Source of the DNA: Nemertoderma westbladi
Lineage: Eukaryota; Xenacoelomorpha; Nemertodermatida; Nemertodermatidae
Length of the DNA: 64,000 nucleotides
Reading direction: 5' to 3'
NCBI GenBank assembly: GCA_032718475.1
Contig: JAUCBJ010000468.1
Coordinates: 40,901 to 104,900 of the forward strand
Below, piece after piece: positions 1 through 10,727 of the stretch. A model generated the notes under the pieces. That model was not told the origin of the DNA. It worked only from the letters and a program-made list of their open reading frames with translations, and did no database searches. A program made the translations under genes and the position numbers. Within the stretch, counting starts at the first letter, position 1. Every line of letters starts with the position of its first letter.

Positions 1-248
1 CGCCGTGAGGACCAGCCAGTGCATAATCTTGTACTTTGGCAGCATCATGGAGTGAATAAGCATGGTGGACAGCCCATGACTTTCTTGAGACGCATCTTAA
101 AGGACTCTGGCCTTAAAGATGCGGATGATCTAGCAAATGTCATGGGTGATAGGGAGTTGTGGCGGTGCAATTTTGTTGACAAGCCGGCACAGCATTCTTA
201 AAAATGCAGCTGCAATGCAGCATGCCGATCCTAGTAGTAGTAGTAGTA
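1..248 (+). mobile_element. LINE A, 3' end (non-LTR retrotransposon)
   Basis: The first about 200 bases read through as the C-terminal end of a reverse-transcriptase polyprotein (REDQPVHNLVLWQ, then GGQPMTFLRR and a DRELWR stretch) and stop just before a short 3' UTR that ends in TAG repeats. The same sequence occurs at 63200-63447 with only scattered differences, and diverged copies lie at 3055-3886 and, inverted, near 50760-51035. The 5' side is cut by the window edge. The TAG-repeat tail in place of poly(A) is shared by all plus-strand copies. Family name not assigned. Confidence 0.8.
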
Positions 249-850
249 TATGGAGTTTGAGGACAGGGGATGTCAGAGGTAGATTGAGTGGGTGGACAAG
301 GGATGTTGGAGGTAGATGGAATGGGTGGACAGGGGATGTCGGAGGTAGATGGAGTGGGCGGACAGGGGATGTCAGAGGTAGATGGACTGGGTGGAAAGGG
401 GATGTCAGAGGTAGATTGAGTGGGTGGAGAAGGGATGTTGGAGGTAGATGGAATGGGTGGACAGGGGAAGTCAGAGGTAGATGGAGTTGGTGGACAGGGG
501 ATATCAGAAGTAGATGGAGTAGATGAACACGTGATGTAGGAGGTAGATGGAGTCGGCGGACAGGGGATATCAGAGGTAGATGGAGTGGGTGGACAGGGAA
601 TGTCGAGATTGATGGAGTGGGTGGACAGGGGATGTTGGAGGTAGATGGATTGGGTGGACAGGGGATGTCAGAAGTAGATGGAGTGGATGGACTGGGGGTA
701 TCGGAGGTAGATGGAGGGGGTGGACAGGGGATGTCAGAGGTAGATTGAGTGGGTGAGGAGGTGTTGGAGGTAGATGGATTGGGTGGATAGGGGATGTTGG
801 AGGTAGTTGGATTGGGTGGACAGGGGATGTTGGTGTTGGTAGATGGAGTT
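249..850. repeat. 33-bp minisatellite
   Basis: About 18 imperfect tandem copies of a 33-bp GT/GA-rich unit (GATGTCAGAGGTAGATGGAG followed by TGGGTGGACAGGG). It starts immediately at the TAG tail of the LINE A copy. Because 33 is a multiple of 3 a frame stays open over part of it, giving an 11-residue GRWxGWTGDVR periodicity up to position 526, but copies with indels break it and nothing suggests it is a gene. Confidence 0.9.
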
Positions 851-1580
851 ATAAAGGATTTGATAATATTTATGAACTGGATGGAGAGAATAACATCGTA
901 CCAACAGTTAGAATATCCACGAAATCAGGGGATTTTGCATGGTAATGCCACACCACCAGCACAAAGCAGATGTCGATCTCCTGATGATAGACGTATTTGG
1001 GACTCTCATAAACACACATTGCGCGATGCTTGTTGCAAATATAAGTGCAAGTTCGGCTGTAAAGAGAAGATTAATGGTGAAAATCAATAGGAAATTCAAG
1101 ATACCTACTAGAGTTTACATAGTAATGATGAACGTAAGCAGCTTCTAATGAGATTTTTGAAAAATTATTTACTACATATTTCTCTGGTATAATTTTGACA
1201 TGAAATATAAATGCACAAGAATTAAATACCTATATTTCACCCCAGCCGTAAATCAAAAGTAATTAAACGGTAATAAAATCACCCTATTTAAATTTGTGAT
1301 ATGCAAAACACCCTAACAATTGCAATTCGTCGACCGTAAAAACACCCCATGCGAAAATTTTCATTATTGTGATATGCAAAGCACCCTACCGATATTTCTT
1401 ATCTCAGTGCTTAAGGTGAATCGAATTCGAATGAAAATTTAATATTTTGATATCAAAAGATTTTCCAATCTTTCCTCTTCCTAAACATATACTAAATCCT
1501 AAATATCACGATTCATTCATTACAGCAAACCGCCGAATTCGAAGTCCATTTACTCAAAACATGATTTTCCGCGAAAGGGT
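851..1580. other. Non-coding stretch, no gene seen
   Basis: AT-rich sequence without a convincing frame. A short motif, TGTGATATGCAAA followed by CACCCT, occurs twice (about 1297 and 1368), so part of it is a diverged tandem duplication. Short frames at 794-1148 overlap on several strands and carry no recognisable domain. Confidence 0.5.
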
Positions 1581-1985
1581 GTTTTAACTTCTGACGGCAG
1601 AGTTCCCAAGAAGGGCAACCTAACAATCTATGGTTTTTTTCGATTACTGCAAAGCTATACAATATAATTCTATTCAATCGTATCAGGGATCCCATTGAGA
1701 GACTGCTACGTGGAAATCAGAATGGGATCCGTAAAGGTCGTGGGACCATGGAGCCCAGTTTGGATAATTGGATAAGGATAATTGAAGAGTTATCAGAAAA
1801 GAAAGACAGGCATATGGTTGTGACTATATGGGATTCCGGATGAAACTATTGCAGCTTCAGATCAGATCAGATCAGTATACGATGGTTCGACAACATTTGT
1901 ATCTATTGTTAATGGTGACACAGAACCATTTGAAGTACTAGAAAGCCAGCAAGCTGGCTGGAAGGAGCCCGAGGGAAAAATCCTA
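1581..1985 (+). pseudogene. LINE A reverse-transcriptase fragment (fingers/palm), broken
   Basis: Plus-strand translation gives VPKKGNL, then ITAKLYN, RNQNGIRKGRGT-like (here GNQNGIRKGRGT), RIIEEL and MVVT, in the order found in the fingers of non-LTR reverse transcriptases, followed after a frame change by IPDETIAA and YDGSTTFVSI, DTEPFEVL, which match the segment just before the usual GVLQGDTLAP motif. The catalytic region that should follow is missing; homology resumes near 3055. Several frameshifts and stops are present, so it is dead. It is probably the same insertion as 3055-3886, separated by about 1.1 kb of other sequence. Confidence 0.65.
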
Positions 1986-3054
1986 GCCAAGACTATTACA
2001 AAGAACTATGTCAGTCAGCAGTAAGTAAACTAAAATTGTCTAAACTGCAAGGCGTGAGGCTAGCTGACTTTGTGGCTCGCCCCACATAATAAAAAATGCA
2101 ACTTAGCTACCACTAACAAAAATATAATATGAAGCAAATAATTTCATTATCAAGAACGTTTACAAGATATAAGATGCGATTACCGAATATTTATAAAAAA
2201 TGCCCATGATGCACAACCAGATAAATAACAACGAATAGAGCCAAATAACAAATTTAGTTTCCTTCTATAGGTATTACCCCGTCGTCAAGCGGAATATCTC
2301 TTCCCAGTGAATTCTATGTGAATATGTAATATAGGTACTCCTTAGGCGGTAGGCCAGAGCGGGCTCCTTAAATACATGCAACTACTGTATTATAGTGTAG
2401 GTCAACTATAAAACATTTTGCAATCCACAGTGAGTATCGACTGCAATAGGACACAACACACTGCTTTGTGTAACTAAAATTCATTCTCCTGATCCACCCC
2501 CTAACATAGCAGAGTGAGTAACCTTATTGTAGATATACCCTTAGGAAGCACTGTGAGAGCAATCAGCTTATGGGGTAATACATTAGAAACCAACAGCTTA
2601 TGTGTGAGTAAACATTGCCTTTCCTTATAGCCTACTAGTAAAACTTGGCAACCAACACGTTTTTCTATGACTGTGTATAACATATTAAGCCATATTTCAT
2701 CATGAACACCAGCTGTTATTTTACCATTGCTTTTAATTTCGCGACAAAACAATGTCAAAAAACTAAATATATCGAATACCACACATAGAATCGATCTGAA
2801 ATTTTGTAACGCAATTATGAACCACCAAAGCAATGTACTTGCAAAATTTCATCAAAATCGCCAGGCAGGAAGTTCCTTAACCTAGATAATTATCAGTCAG
2901 TATGTCAGTCAGTATGTCAGTCAGTGTAATGTATCCTGAAGATTCTTACAGTAAGTATCCCGCTGTCAAGCGGGCTCCTAATTATGGGGAGGAGACACAC
3001 TTGCGCCATTCTTGTTCATAATTGTGGTTGACTTTGTTCTACTCATGTCCTTAG
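1986..3054. other. AT-rich insertion between two LINE A pieces
   Basis: No gene. It holds the motif GTGGCTCGCCCCAC (about 2071), which recurs inverted at 4281 as GTGGGGCGAGCCAC; three tandem copies of a 12-bp unit based on CAGTCAGTATGT (2893-2928); and two copies of a CGGGCTCC-containing motif (2358, 2965). These look like parts of unclassified non-autonomous elements that landed in or next to the LINE. Confidence 0.4.
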
Positions 3055-3886
3055 ATCAACATAATGATGAAGGGGTGATGGTAACTCCACCTAGTGGCTC
3101 CAGAAGTCGAGGAAAATACTGCCAAGTACCTAACTGATCTAGACTTTTCTTATGACTTTTAGAACAGGCTGGTTCTAGTGTTGGTCTTTTTATTAACTCC
3201 AAAAAGACCAACATTTTGACAGTTCACTTTAAAAGTCCTCAGCAAGTCTCTTACCGAATGATAATATGTTCAAAGAATGGTATGCTTGAGCATGTGGACG
3301 ACTTCTGTTACCTGGGATCGTGGATCCGGAAGTCAGATGAGGACCTTCGAATACGTAAGAGAAAGGCATGGGCAGCTATGAATGGGCTTTCTAGGATTTG
3401 GAAGTCACATAGAATTCATCAGAAACTTAAGGTCAGATTATTTAGAGCAGCAGTAGTCCAGTACTCCTCTATGGGAGTCCATGATGGGCTCTAACTGCTG
3501 AGGACACCAAATTTCTGGATTGCACATTCACAAGAATGCTACACCTGGTCTACAGTGTCAAGTACAATGGACACATCTCCAACCAGACACTATATAACAT
3601 TGGAGGTGTCGCATTGGTTCCCCCAAGCTTGACACTAGAACTTTCGGCTCACGGCTTTCACCCTGAGGACCAGCCAATGCATAATCATGTGCTTTAGCGG
3701 CCTCATGGCGTGAATAAGCATGGTCTACAGCCCCTGACTTTCTTGTGACGCATTGAAGATCCGGATGATATAGCAAATGTCATGGCTAATAGGGAGTTGT
3801 GGAGGCGCAATTTTGTCGACAAGCCGGCACAGCATTCAACACAACTGCAATGCTGCATGCCGATCCTAGTAGTAGTAGTAGTAGAC
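3055..3886 (+). pseudogene. LINE A, 3' half of reverse transcriptase, broken
   Basis: Homology to non-LTR reverse transcriptase resumes with LTDLDF (the segment holding the usual FADD box, here FSYD), then VGLFINSKKTN, then an open frame at 3216-3494 containing VDDFCYLGSWI and LKVRLFRAAVVQY, and finally the same C-terminal region as 1-248 with in-frame stops. The element ends in TAG repeats at 3867-3884. The FADD catalytic motif is degraded and at least three frame changes are visible. Confidence 0.75.
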
Positions 3887-4554
3887 AAATTCTTAGTTGA
3901 AACAAACTGATAATTCAGACTGAGTATTTCTTTTTATATGTTCAATGGTATGACATGTGTGATAAATTAAAGCTGCCTTACTCAATTAATATTTAAAATC
4001 AAAGTTTAGCAGTTACTCGCCTGTCTATGTTTTAAATGTCGTGCATAGATTGATTGTATACTTCAATTACCATTCAAGTGGCCAATTAGGGCATTTATTT
4101 CTGCGATTACAGGTGGTTATTATTGAATTTAACTACTTCTATCTATGGCAAATTTTTTTATTTAATAATTTAGACATTTTGTTACTAATGATCAAAACTC
4201 GAATCAATTAATAACGATTAATAACGATTACTGTAAGAACTGGCAGGCTGTCTAATTAGGAACCCAGAGGTTATTACTGTGGGGCGAGCCACGAAGTGAG
4301 TGAGCCTTAGCGTAGTGGTACCATTAATCAACCTGTCGTTCTGTCGCGTTTTTTTTTCAGTATTTTATTTTAAACGTTAATAACTCGGCCAATCCTTGAT
4401 GAAATCTATCCAAACTTGGTACACATGTTGTTTGGCAAAAGTTTGAAAATTTTCCAAGTAGAATTTGCGTGGGGCCTTCGTGCAGCATCAGTGTAACTGT
4501 TATTGTAGTTATAATATATTTATTTATCCAAAATTAACATGCGTTAAATTATTA
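3887..4554. other. Non-coding, with part of a dispersed repeat
   Basis: No gene is apparent. Positions 4279-4492 carry a repeat whose parts recur elsewhere: GTGGGGCGAGCCAC at its start and GTGGGGCCTTCGTGCAGCA at its end. The end motif is also found near 15480 (inverted) and 55315. The Ty3/gypsy element begins directly after this stretch. Confidence 0.45.
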
Positions 4555-4559
4555 TTACT
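4555..4559. repeat. Target-site duplication, left
   Basis: TTACT here and at 9912-9916, immediately outside the two LTRs, fits the 5-bp duplication made by Ty3/gypsy integrases. The match extends to TATTACT if the LTR at the right is taken to end two bases earlier. Confidence 0.8.
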
Positions 4560-4818
4560 TGTTCAGGCTCGTTAAAATAATATTAAATGTAAGATATTAA
4601 TTTTACCAATGAACAGAAAATAATATAATCTAAAAAGACTCTCAACAATAACCGTAACCCAATATATGCAATGATACATCTAGTTCAAACAGCTTATATA
4701 AAACCCACCACCAGTAGAGTTTATTTCTGTTAAACAAACAATTACAATTAGTACATTTAAATCCTGTAACCAATATTCTATGAGCAATATAGTAATCATT
4801 GCTACAAGACACCGAACA
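4560..4818 (-). repeat. 3' LTR
   Basis: Starts TGTTC and ends GAACA on the plus strand, a perfect 5-bp terminal inversion with the TG..CA ends typical of LTRs. It lies downstream of gag-pol with respect to transcription. Confidence 0.95.
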
Positions 4819-4829
4819 TGCCCCTCCTA
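4819..4829 (-). promoter_or_regulatory. Polypurine tract
   Basis: Read on the minus strand this is TAGGAGGGGCA, a purine run directly abutting the TG of the 3' LTR, where plus-strand DNA synthesis is primed in LTR elements. Confidence 0.8.
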
Positions 4830-4904
4830 GATCTTTGAATTCATGAAAATGATCGATTATATTTTGTGTATGAGTTAATCAAGTTTATTGTCCAGGAATG
4901 TCGG

Positions 4905-7900
4905 CTAATGTTCGATACCCAGTCTCGCCGGAGGTCTAGATATTCGTGTGGATCGTCGAAATATCTTGGTCTCTATTTTATGAGGTATATTTTCAGAGCA
5001 TTGCCTTTGAGTAGGTGTTGGTCGCAAGAAACGTCTGTTGAGTAAAGTTGTTCGTCCAGAAGGAAATAAAACATAATAGCTTCTACCTCCCTCACGAACA
5101 TCTGTGACTTTTCCAATTCTGTCCCATAAGCGACTGACAGGGTGTTGTACATAAACAGTGGTACCTACTGAGATAGGTTGTAAGCTGTGCGAGTGTTCGT
5201 CATAACGAGACTTTGCAGCTATGTCTTTCTGTCTTCTAGCTGCAGCAACATGTTCATCTATTTTGTCCATGGAACTGCCCCAATAAGTATTAAGTGCAGC
5301 ACGACTTATGGGTAGACGTGTGCGGGTTTGGCGTCCAAATAGCATTATAGATGGTGATGGATGGTGTGCATCACGTGGTGTATTACGCCATTCCAAAAGT
5401 CCTTCTAAGAAATCGGCCTTATCAAATGTGCCATTAGTTGATGTATTCTTTATTACAAGTCCTTTAATAGCTTTTACTGCTGACTCTGCGTGCCCATTGC
5501 TTTGCGGATAGTAGGCACTGCTACTAACATGTTTTACGTTCCAGTTTTTACAAAAATTGGCAAACTCAATAGAGGAATACTGCGGTCCACCATCAGTACG
5601 GAGCAGAATAGGTACGCCGGTTTCACAGAAGTATTCCATAATGATTGTTTTTACTTGATATGTTGAAGGAGTAAATTTTCCGAAATGGTAAACATTAGGC
5701 CACCCGCTATATCTGTCAACATAGACCATAAACGTATTTCCGCCATGGCTAAATAGATCCGATGATGCTTGCTCAAAGGGGCGTTTTGGTATAGGATCCT
5801 GTAATATCATTGGCTCTTGGGTTTGGCTGGGTCTGTGACATTGACAAGTTTCACAATTATCTATAATATTTTTTATATCAGAACGTATGCCTGGCCAGAA
5901 ATATAATTGGTGAGCGCGCTCCCATGTACGGCGATATCCTTGGTGGGAGGAATGTAGACGATGAAGAATTTCTTTGCGGGCTAGAATCGGGACAACTATT
6001 CGTTTGCCATAAATGACAAGGTCGTCCTGGATGGAAAATTCTTTAATTAGGTTTTTATATAGTGAGAGTTCAGATGGTGTGGCTTTTTTGGAACCCGATA
6101 TGATTGAGGATCGTAGAAGCTCATATTCTTTATCACCATTTGCGGCTGTGTATAACATTTCATGACTAGGGTCAATATTATTGCTGTGAGAGGAGATTAT
6201 GGTCCTAACATGTAATGCAATAGTTTCAGATTGGGTAATATCCTCCTCAGTTGGGTTGCTAACCGGAGATCTGGAAAGCGCGTCAGCAAATTTATTATCC
6301 TTTCCAGGTATCCATTCGGCTTTGATATTATATCCACAAAGTTTTTCCTTGAGACGTTGTAAGCGTGGATTTTCAATGACATGCAAGAGTTTGTCATTTA
6401 TTATTGACCGCAGTGGCTTATGATCTGTTTTTACTGTGAATGATGGACAGCCTTGAAGAAATACTCTGCACTTCTTGACTCCCCAAACTACGGCTAGAAG
6501 TTCTAGTTCACATACAGCCCAGTTGCACTCTGTAGGTGTGATGAATCGGCTGCCACAAGTAACTAAGTGCCAGCCATCTGGATGTTTCTGGGTCAAAGTG
6601 TAGCCTAACCCGTCTCTAGATGCGTCTGTGTTTAAAGCAGTCGGTAGGTTGATATCGAAAGGTTTCAGAATGGCTGGGTTTGACATAACATTTTTTATCA
6701 CCTCAAATGCTGCTGTATGATCTGGTGTCCATGTAAATGAATTTTTAGTGCTTAGTAGACCTTTTAATGGGGCCAATGATGGTGCTACTTTATTTGAAAA
6801 CGATCTCATCTGCTGCACTAGGCCGAAAAAGGATCTTAAATCTGTAATATTTTTGGGTATAGGGAACTGTTTGATTGATTCTATCTTTGTAGGGTCGCAT
6901 TTTATTCCATTGCGGCCGATTCGGAGACCGATAAATTCAACCTCTGGTTGACCGAAAATGAATTTGTCCTTAGACAGAGTGATGTTGAACTTGCGACAAC
7001 GCTCAAGAACTGTTCTTACGATCTCTGTATGATTTTCGAACGTTACAGTATGGACTAAAAGATCATCCACGATTTTCTCCATGTTCTTTATATCGACGAA
7101 TGCTGCATCACCCCAAATGCAGAAGACGTCACCAGCTGAACTTAGACCCATTGGCGCCCGTAAAAACATGTAACAACCCCATGGGGTCATGAAGCAGGTG
7201 AGTGGTTGGCTTGATTCCGCCAAAGGTATTTGCCAATAACCCTTGGCGGCATCTATAGTTGAGAAAAATTGTGCCTCTGGATTAAGGCTTGCAATAATAT
7301 CTGCTGGGCATTTAAATGGGTGAACCGGTCTTTCAACATAGTCATTGAGTTTGCTATAATCTATGCATATTCTGATGCCTCCCCTTGGTTTTTCAGTGAC
7401 GACCATTGGTGCTACCCATGTTGGTGGAGGCTTCCCTGGGATGGGTTCTACTTTTTTAATAATTTGTAGCTGTACCATTCTTGACAGTTCTGCTTTAGTT
7501 TCTGCTTCGAGGTGAACAGGAATTTTGCGTGAAGTGTAAATTTTAAATGGAACAGCGTTAGGTTTAAGATGAATTTCCATTTCTGGTACGTTCATAGGTT
7601 TAGACTTTGAGGTATCAAATACATCTGAATATTCAGCTAGTAACTCGGCTCTAGTACTATCGGCAGCGGAGATCGCATGAACTTGTGGTACTACATATTC
7701 TGGTATTGGATATGATTCAGGAATTATTTTTAGTGATTTGAGTGTATACCATGGTAAAATGAAAGTTGAACCGACTTTGGTAACAACGGCTAATAAAGGA
7801 ACTGATATTCCATAATATTCCACATTGAGATTAATTACGCCACATGTTTGAATAAGCTGCTTATTCGCTGCATATATTCTAGGAGAATGTGAAGTGTTTA

Positions 7901-9536
7901 TATTTTGGATCATGCCATGCGCTAACAAAATATCGTATGGGATAACAGGTGCATCCGCACCTGTATCTGGTAATGCATCAGTTATAAATTCTCCATTGAT
8001 AATTACCTTGGCCATGGGGGCTTTTCGGGTGATAGTTTGGAATGTTGGCTCGTTTGAGGGATAATGGGACACATGTACAACATGTGGTAATGTATTGATG
8101 TCTTGCGTTTTGTGATAATCTCCTGAGACGTAATTTAGGTAGTGGTGAGCACCGAGAGTGGAATACATTTGAGACTGGTGTTCGTCTGATTGATTATTAT
8201 CGGGTGACTGATCATTGCTGCATATTGTGCCTGGTAGACTGCATATTTTATTATAATTCGCAGCTTGAGGGAAGGCCTTGCATACTGCTGGAAAGTGGCC
8301 TATTTTATAACACTTTGTGCATTGTTTCCTGTCTGCCGGGCATTTTGATCGGTCATTTCGATGAGATGTAGATCCACCGCACCAGACGCAAGGTCTGGTT
8401 ACCATAGTTGGTGGCGCTCTATATACAGATTGCTGAGGGGGGCGATATATTGGATTCCTCCTTTTGTTAGGATAACTTTTTTCAGTCTTAGTTGGTAGAG
8501 CCTGAATTGTTTGTATACCTTGTTCATGTTCAGTATTTGATGGAAATATTAAATGTGATTGTAGAGTATGTAAAGCTTGTGCAACCTCGGGATTATTTGA
8601 TGGTATTTGCTGTATATGAGATATTCCTGCAAGGGCAGTAGTTTCCGTATCGCCCTTTACAAAAGCAATACAAATATTCTTGACAATATTTACAGTAAGT
8701 TTAGGTTTATCTAGTGCAAACAACTTACGTTGAAGTTCTTGGTTGTTAATACCGCACATAATTCGAGTTACTAAGTGATCGGCGGCACATGTACACCCAG
8801 TCGCAGGTTCTGCGAGTTCCTGTAGAGATTGGAGTCTTTCAAAGAAAGCTTCAAACGACTCACCGGGTAATTGGGTTGATCGATCAAAATCGCAGCGACG
8901 TCGAGCCAAACTAACCTTATTTGTGAAATAGATTTCCACTGTATGAAGTATTTCACTAACTGACATTGTAGTATTTTCTGGGATCTCCATAGTGTATTTC
9001 ATTTTTGTTATCATATCTTCACTAATACAAGCACGCAGATGTCCCAATTGCTCTGTTTGAGGCATACTGGACATGCTATTAATGTTATAATAGTCATTAA
9101 ACTTAGATCGCCACGCTTTATATGCTGTCAGAGAGATTGATGGAATGAGTTGATTTGGTTGGCTACTGCGTTCTATACGTCTTGGTTGATTTGGAAATCT
9201 TGCGGTAGGTAAAGGCTGATTTAAATTGCATTTGCGCTGAATTACAAACATATGGTTGTTTAGTTCATCGATTCGAATAGTGTCTCTATCATTCTCATCT
9301 GTTGGTTGAATGCCCAGAACGTCGATATGTGCGTTGCTATAGCGTACTACTGCTGCGTTATAAGCATCGGCCTTTGCCCGCAATGAGTCTATATCGTCGT
9401 TTGTCGTATTGTCGATGCCGGCCTGAGAAATATCGTTGTAGGCAGCCTCGTAACGGGCTCGTGCGCTGTTGGTCAACCCATATAAAGCTGATCGTATATT
9501 TTTTGCTCGTTTTAAGGTAGCAGCGTCATCGGCCAT
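4905..9536 (-). CDS. Gag-pol polyprotein of Ty3/gypsy retrotransposon
   Basis: 1543 codons, uninterrupted. Gag occupies roughly residues 1-380 and ends in a zinc-binding region: C383/C386/H392/C399, then a canonical CX2CX4HX4C knuckle at C406-C419. Aspartic protease has DTGA at 524-527. Reverse transcriptase runs about 640-930 with CIDYSKLN (724), IDAAKGYWQIPL (761) and the catalytic VDDLL box (823-827), which is preceded by Ile instead of the usual Tyr or Phe. RNase H follows with D970, E1011, D1038 and D1085 (FADALSR). Integrase has an N-terminal HH..CC zinc site (H1195/H1198, C1228, C1231) and a D,D35E triad at D1260, D1315 and E1351. After about 1450 comes a GT-rich C-terminal domain; no chromodomain is visible. 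The start Met is the first in frame, about 105 bases after the primer-binding site. Gag and pol share one frame, so no recoding signal is needed. The order protease-RT-RNase H-integrase marks it as Ty3/gypsy; the lineage within that group is not resolved. Confidence 0.97.
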   Translation of the reverse strand: MADDAATLKRAKNIRSALYGLTNSARARYEAAYNDISQAGIDNTTNDDIDSLRAKADAYNAAVVRYSNAHIDVLGIQPTDENDRDTIRIDELNNHMFVIQRKCNLNQPLPTARFPNQPRRIERSSQPNQLIPSISLTAYKAWRSKFNDYYNINSMSSMPQTEQLGHLRACISEDMITKMKYTMEIPENTTMSVSEILHTVEIYFTNKVSLARRRCDFDRSTQLPGESFEAFFERLQSLQELAEPATGCTCAADHLVTRIMCGINNQELQRKLFALDKPKLTVNIVKNICIAFVKGDTETTALAGISHIQQIPSNNPEVAQALHTLQSHLIFPSNTEHEQGIQTIQALPTKTEKSYPNKRRNPIYRPPQQSVYRAPPTMVTRPCVWCGGSTSHRNDRSKCPADRKQCTKCYKIGHFPAVCKAFPQAANYNKICSLPGTICSNDQSPDNNQSDEHQSQMYSTLGAHHYLNYVSGDYHKTQDINTLPHVVHVSHYPSNEPTFQTITRKAPMAKVIINGEFITDALPDTGADAPVIPYDILLAHGMIQNINTSHSPRIYAANKQLIQTCGVINLNVEYYGISVPLLAVVTKVGSTFILPWYTLKSLKIIPESYPIPEYVVPQVHAISAADSTRAELLAEYSDVFDTSKSKPMNVPEMEIHLKPNAVPFKIYTSRKIPVHLEAETKAELSRMVQLQIIKKVEPIPGKPPPTWVAPMVVTEKPRGGIRICIDYSKLNDYVERPVHPFKCPADIIASLNPEAQFFSTIDAAKGYWQIPLAESSQPLTCFMTPWGCYMFLRAPMGLSSAGDVFCIWGDAAFVDIKNMEKIVDDLLVHTVTFENHTEIVRTVLERCRKFNITLSKDKFIFGQPEVEFIGLRIGRNGIKCDPTKIESIKQFPIPKNITDLRSFFGLVQQMRSFSNKVAPSLAPLKGLLSTKNSFTWTPDHTAAFEVIKNVMSNPAILKPFDINLPTALNTDASRDGLGYTLTQKHPDGWHLVTCGSRFITPTECNWAVCELELLAVVWGVKKCRVFLQGCPSFTVKTDHKPLRSIINDKLLHVIENPRLQRLKEKLCGYNIKAEWIPGKDNKFADALSRSPVSNPTEEDITQSETIALHVRTIISSHSNNIDPSHEMLYTAANGDKEYELLRSSIISGSKKATPSELSLYKNLIKEFSIQDDLVIYGKRIVVPILARKEILHRLHSSHQGYRRTWERAHQLYFWPGIRSDIKNIIDNCETCQCHRPSQTQEPMILQDPIPKRPFEQASSDLFSHGGNTFMVYVDRYSGWPNVYHFGKFTPSTYQVKTIIMEYFCETGVPILLRTDGGPQYSSIEFANFCKNWNVKHVSSSAYYPQSNGHAESAVKAIKGLVIKNTSTNGTFDKADFLEGLLEWRNTPRDAHHPSPSIMLFGRQTRTRLPISRAALNTYWGSSMDKIDEHVAAARRQKDIAAKSRYDEHSHSLQPISVGTTVYVQHPVSRLWDRIGKVTDVREGGRSYYVLFPSGRTTLLNRRFLRPTPTQRQCSENIPHKIETKIFRRSTRISRPPARLGIEH

Positions 9537-9640
9537 ATTGGTATTATTGTAGCAATTTACAATAAATTTATAATAAATAAGTTTTAATAATTAATTAATT
9601 AATTAATAATAATACATAATATTTATGAGTAGGTTTAATC

Positions 9641-9652
9641 TACGCTGCGCCA
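9641..9652 (-). promoter_or_regulatory. Primer-binding site
   Basis: On the minus strand TGGCGCAGCGTA directly follows the 5' LTR. Its complement ends GCTGCGCCA, a tRNA 3' end. From memory the last ten bases agree with a metazoan tRNA-Ser(UGA), so serine tRNA is the likely primer; this needs a tRNA search in the same genome. Confidence 0.7.
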
Positions 9653-9911
9653 TGTTCAGGCTCGTTAAAATAATATTAAATGTAAGATATTAATTTTACC
9701 AATGAACAGAAAATAATATAATCTAAAAAGACTCTCAACAATAACCGTAACCCAATATATGCAATGATACATCTAGTTCAAACAGCTTATATAAAACCCA
9801 CCACCAGTAGAGTTTATTTCTGTTAAACAAACAATTACAATTAGTACATTTAAATCCTGTAACCAATATTCTATGAGCAATATAGTAATCATTGCTACAA
9901 GACACCGAATA
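9653..9911 (-). repeat. 5' LTR
   Basis: Same sequence as 4560-4818 except for one of the last two plus-strand bases. As the promoter-bearing LTR it holds the TATA-like box annotated separately. Confidence 0.95.
9786..9794 (-). promoter_or_regulatory. TATA-like box in 5' LTR
   Basis: The minus strand reads TTTTATATAAGC here, a strong TATA match placed about mid-LTR, where U3 would meet R. The same box is in the other LTR at about 4692-4701. Confidence 0.5.
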
Positions 9912-9916
9912 TTACT
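9912..9916. repeat. Target-site duplication, right
   Basis: TTACT, paired with 4555-4559. Confidence 0.8.
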
Positions 9917-10440
9917 GTAGGATAAATCAGCTGGTTTTCTGACAAATTTTGCAAAACATAGGGGCTGTCTGCCAATCTGCATGTACCATTTGTACCGGTA
10001 CTGTCAGGCTGTACTCAATTCCTGAATCGAGAATTCTGCAATCAATCAATACTGCAATACAGGTCAGCCGGTACCATACACTGCAGACATGCCATATCAT
10101 GTAATCTAAACATGGCCCCGGAAACCCTTGCGGTGATTATAGTTTAGGCCTAATTAGCCTAGTACCGGTAATAATAGGCCTAATATAATAGTTTAGATAG
10201 TTCAGTAGTTACCGCTAATCATTCAGTCATTGGCACGGTACACCGTATTGCTGTACTGCCGTTGTAGTGCGCACCGTAGGTACCACCCATGCGTAGGCTG
10301 ACTGTGCTGATTATGGTACTGTCAGACTGTGGTACCTAAGCTATATACTGTTAGGTATATTGCTGTATTGGGGTGGGGTTAGGAATAATCCATTTGTTTT
10401 AGCATTGAACTGTTGAATCCCCTTATTTATTATAAAACCA
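9917..10440. other. Non-coding stretch
   Basis: No frame of interest. The sequence is rich in short GGTACCGGTA-like and TACTGTA-like words, which recur at other places in the window (about 12070, 18965, 34560). Confidence 0.5.
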
Positions 10441-10727
10441 TTGGAAATATTCGCAAATGCCGCTCCATTACTGTCTGAAACGCTCCCGACAGTCCGATGT
10501 ATCTGGACCCGAGCAGCCGAGTTGCTTCAAGAGGTGATTAACGGGGGAATACTACGGAATTGCTTGTTTGTCAGTCTGTCAGTACGATTCTATTTGGGTA
10601 TTTACTACATTCAGACACTGGGAATACAGCGGTCGGTCAGATCGTAATGCGGGTCACTGCCAAGTTCATCATGCCTCACTCCGGTCACCCACCTTGGAGT
10701 GCGGTGGGAAGAGTCCCACTTACTGAC

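Larger units (their letters stand above)
4560..9911 (-). mobile_element. Complete Ty3/gypsy LTR retrotransposon
   Basis: A 5352-bp element on the minus strand in the order LTR, primer-binding site, gag-pol frame, polypurine tract, LTR, flanked by a TTACT duplication. The LTRs (259 bp) are identical in my reading except that the one at 9653-9911 ends TA on the plus strand where the other ends CA. Gag and pol are in one frame with no frameshift. No env-like frame follows integrase. Identical LTRs, an intact frame and an intact target duplication mean recent insertion, and the copy may still be able to move. Confidence 0.95.

Noticed and set aside
137-526. 129-codon frame with GRWxGWTGDVR repeats
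   Set aside because: Open only because the minisatellite unit is 33 bp. It breaks after one indel, and the array extends well past the frame.
249-850. Tandem repeat considered as a CRISPR array
   Set aside because: Units are directly adjacent and similar throughout, with no spacers; the DNA is eukaryotic.
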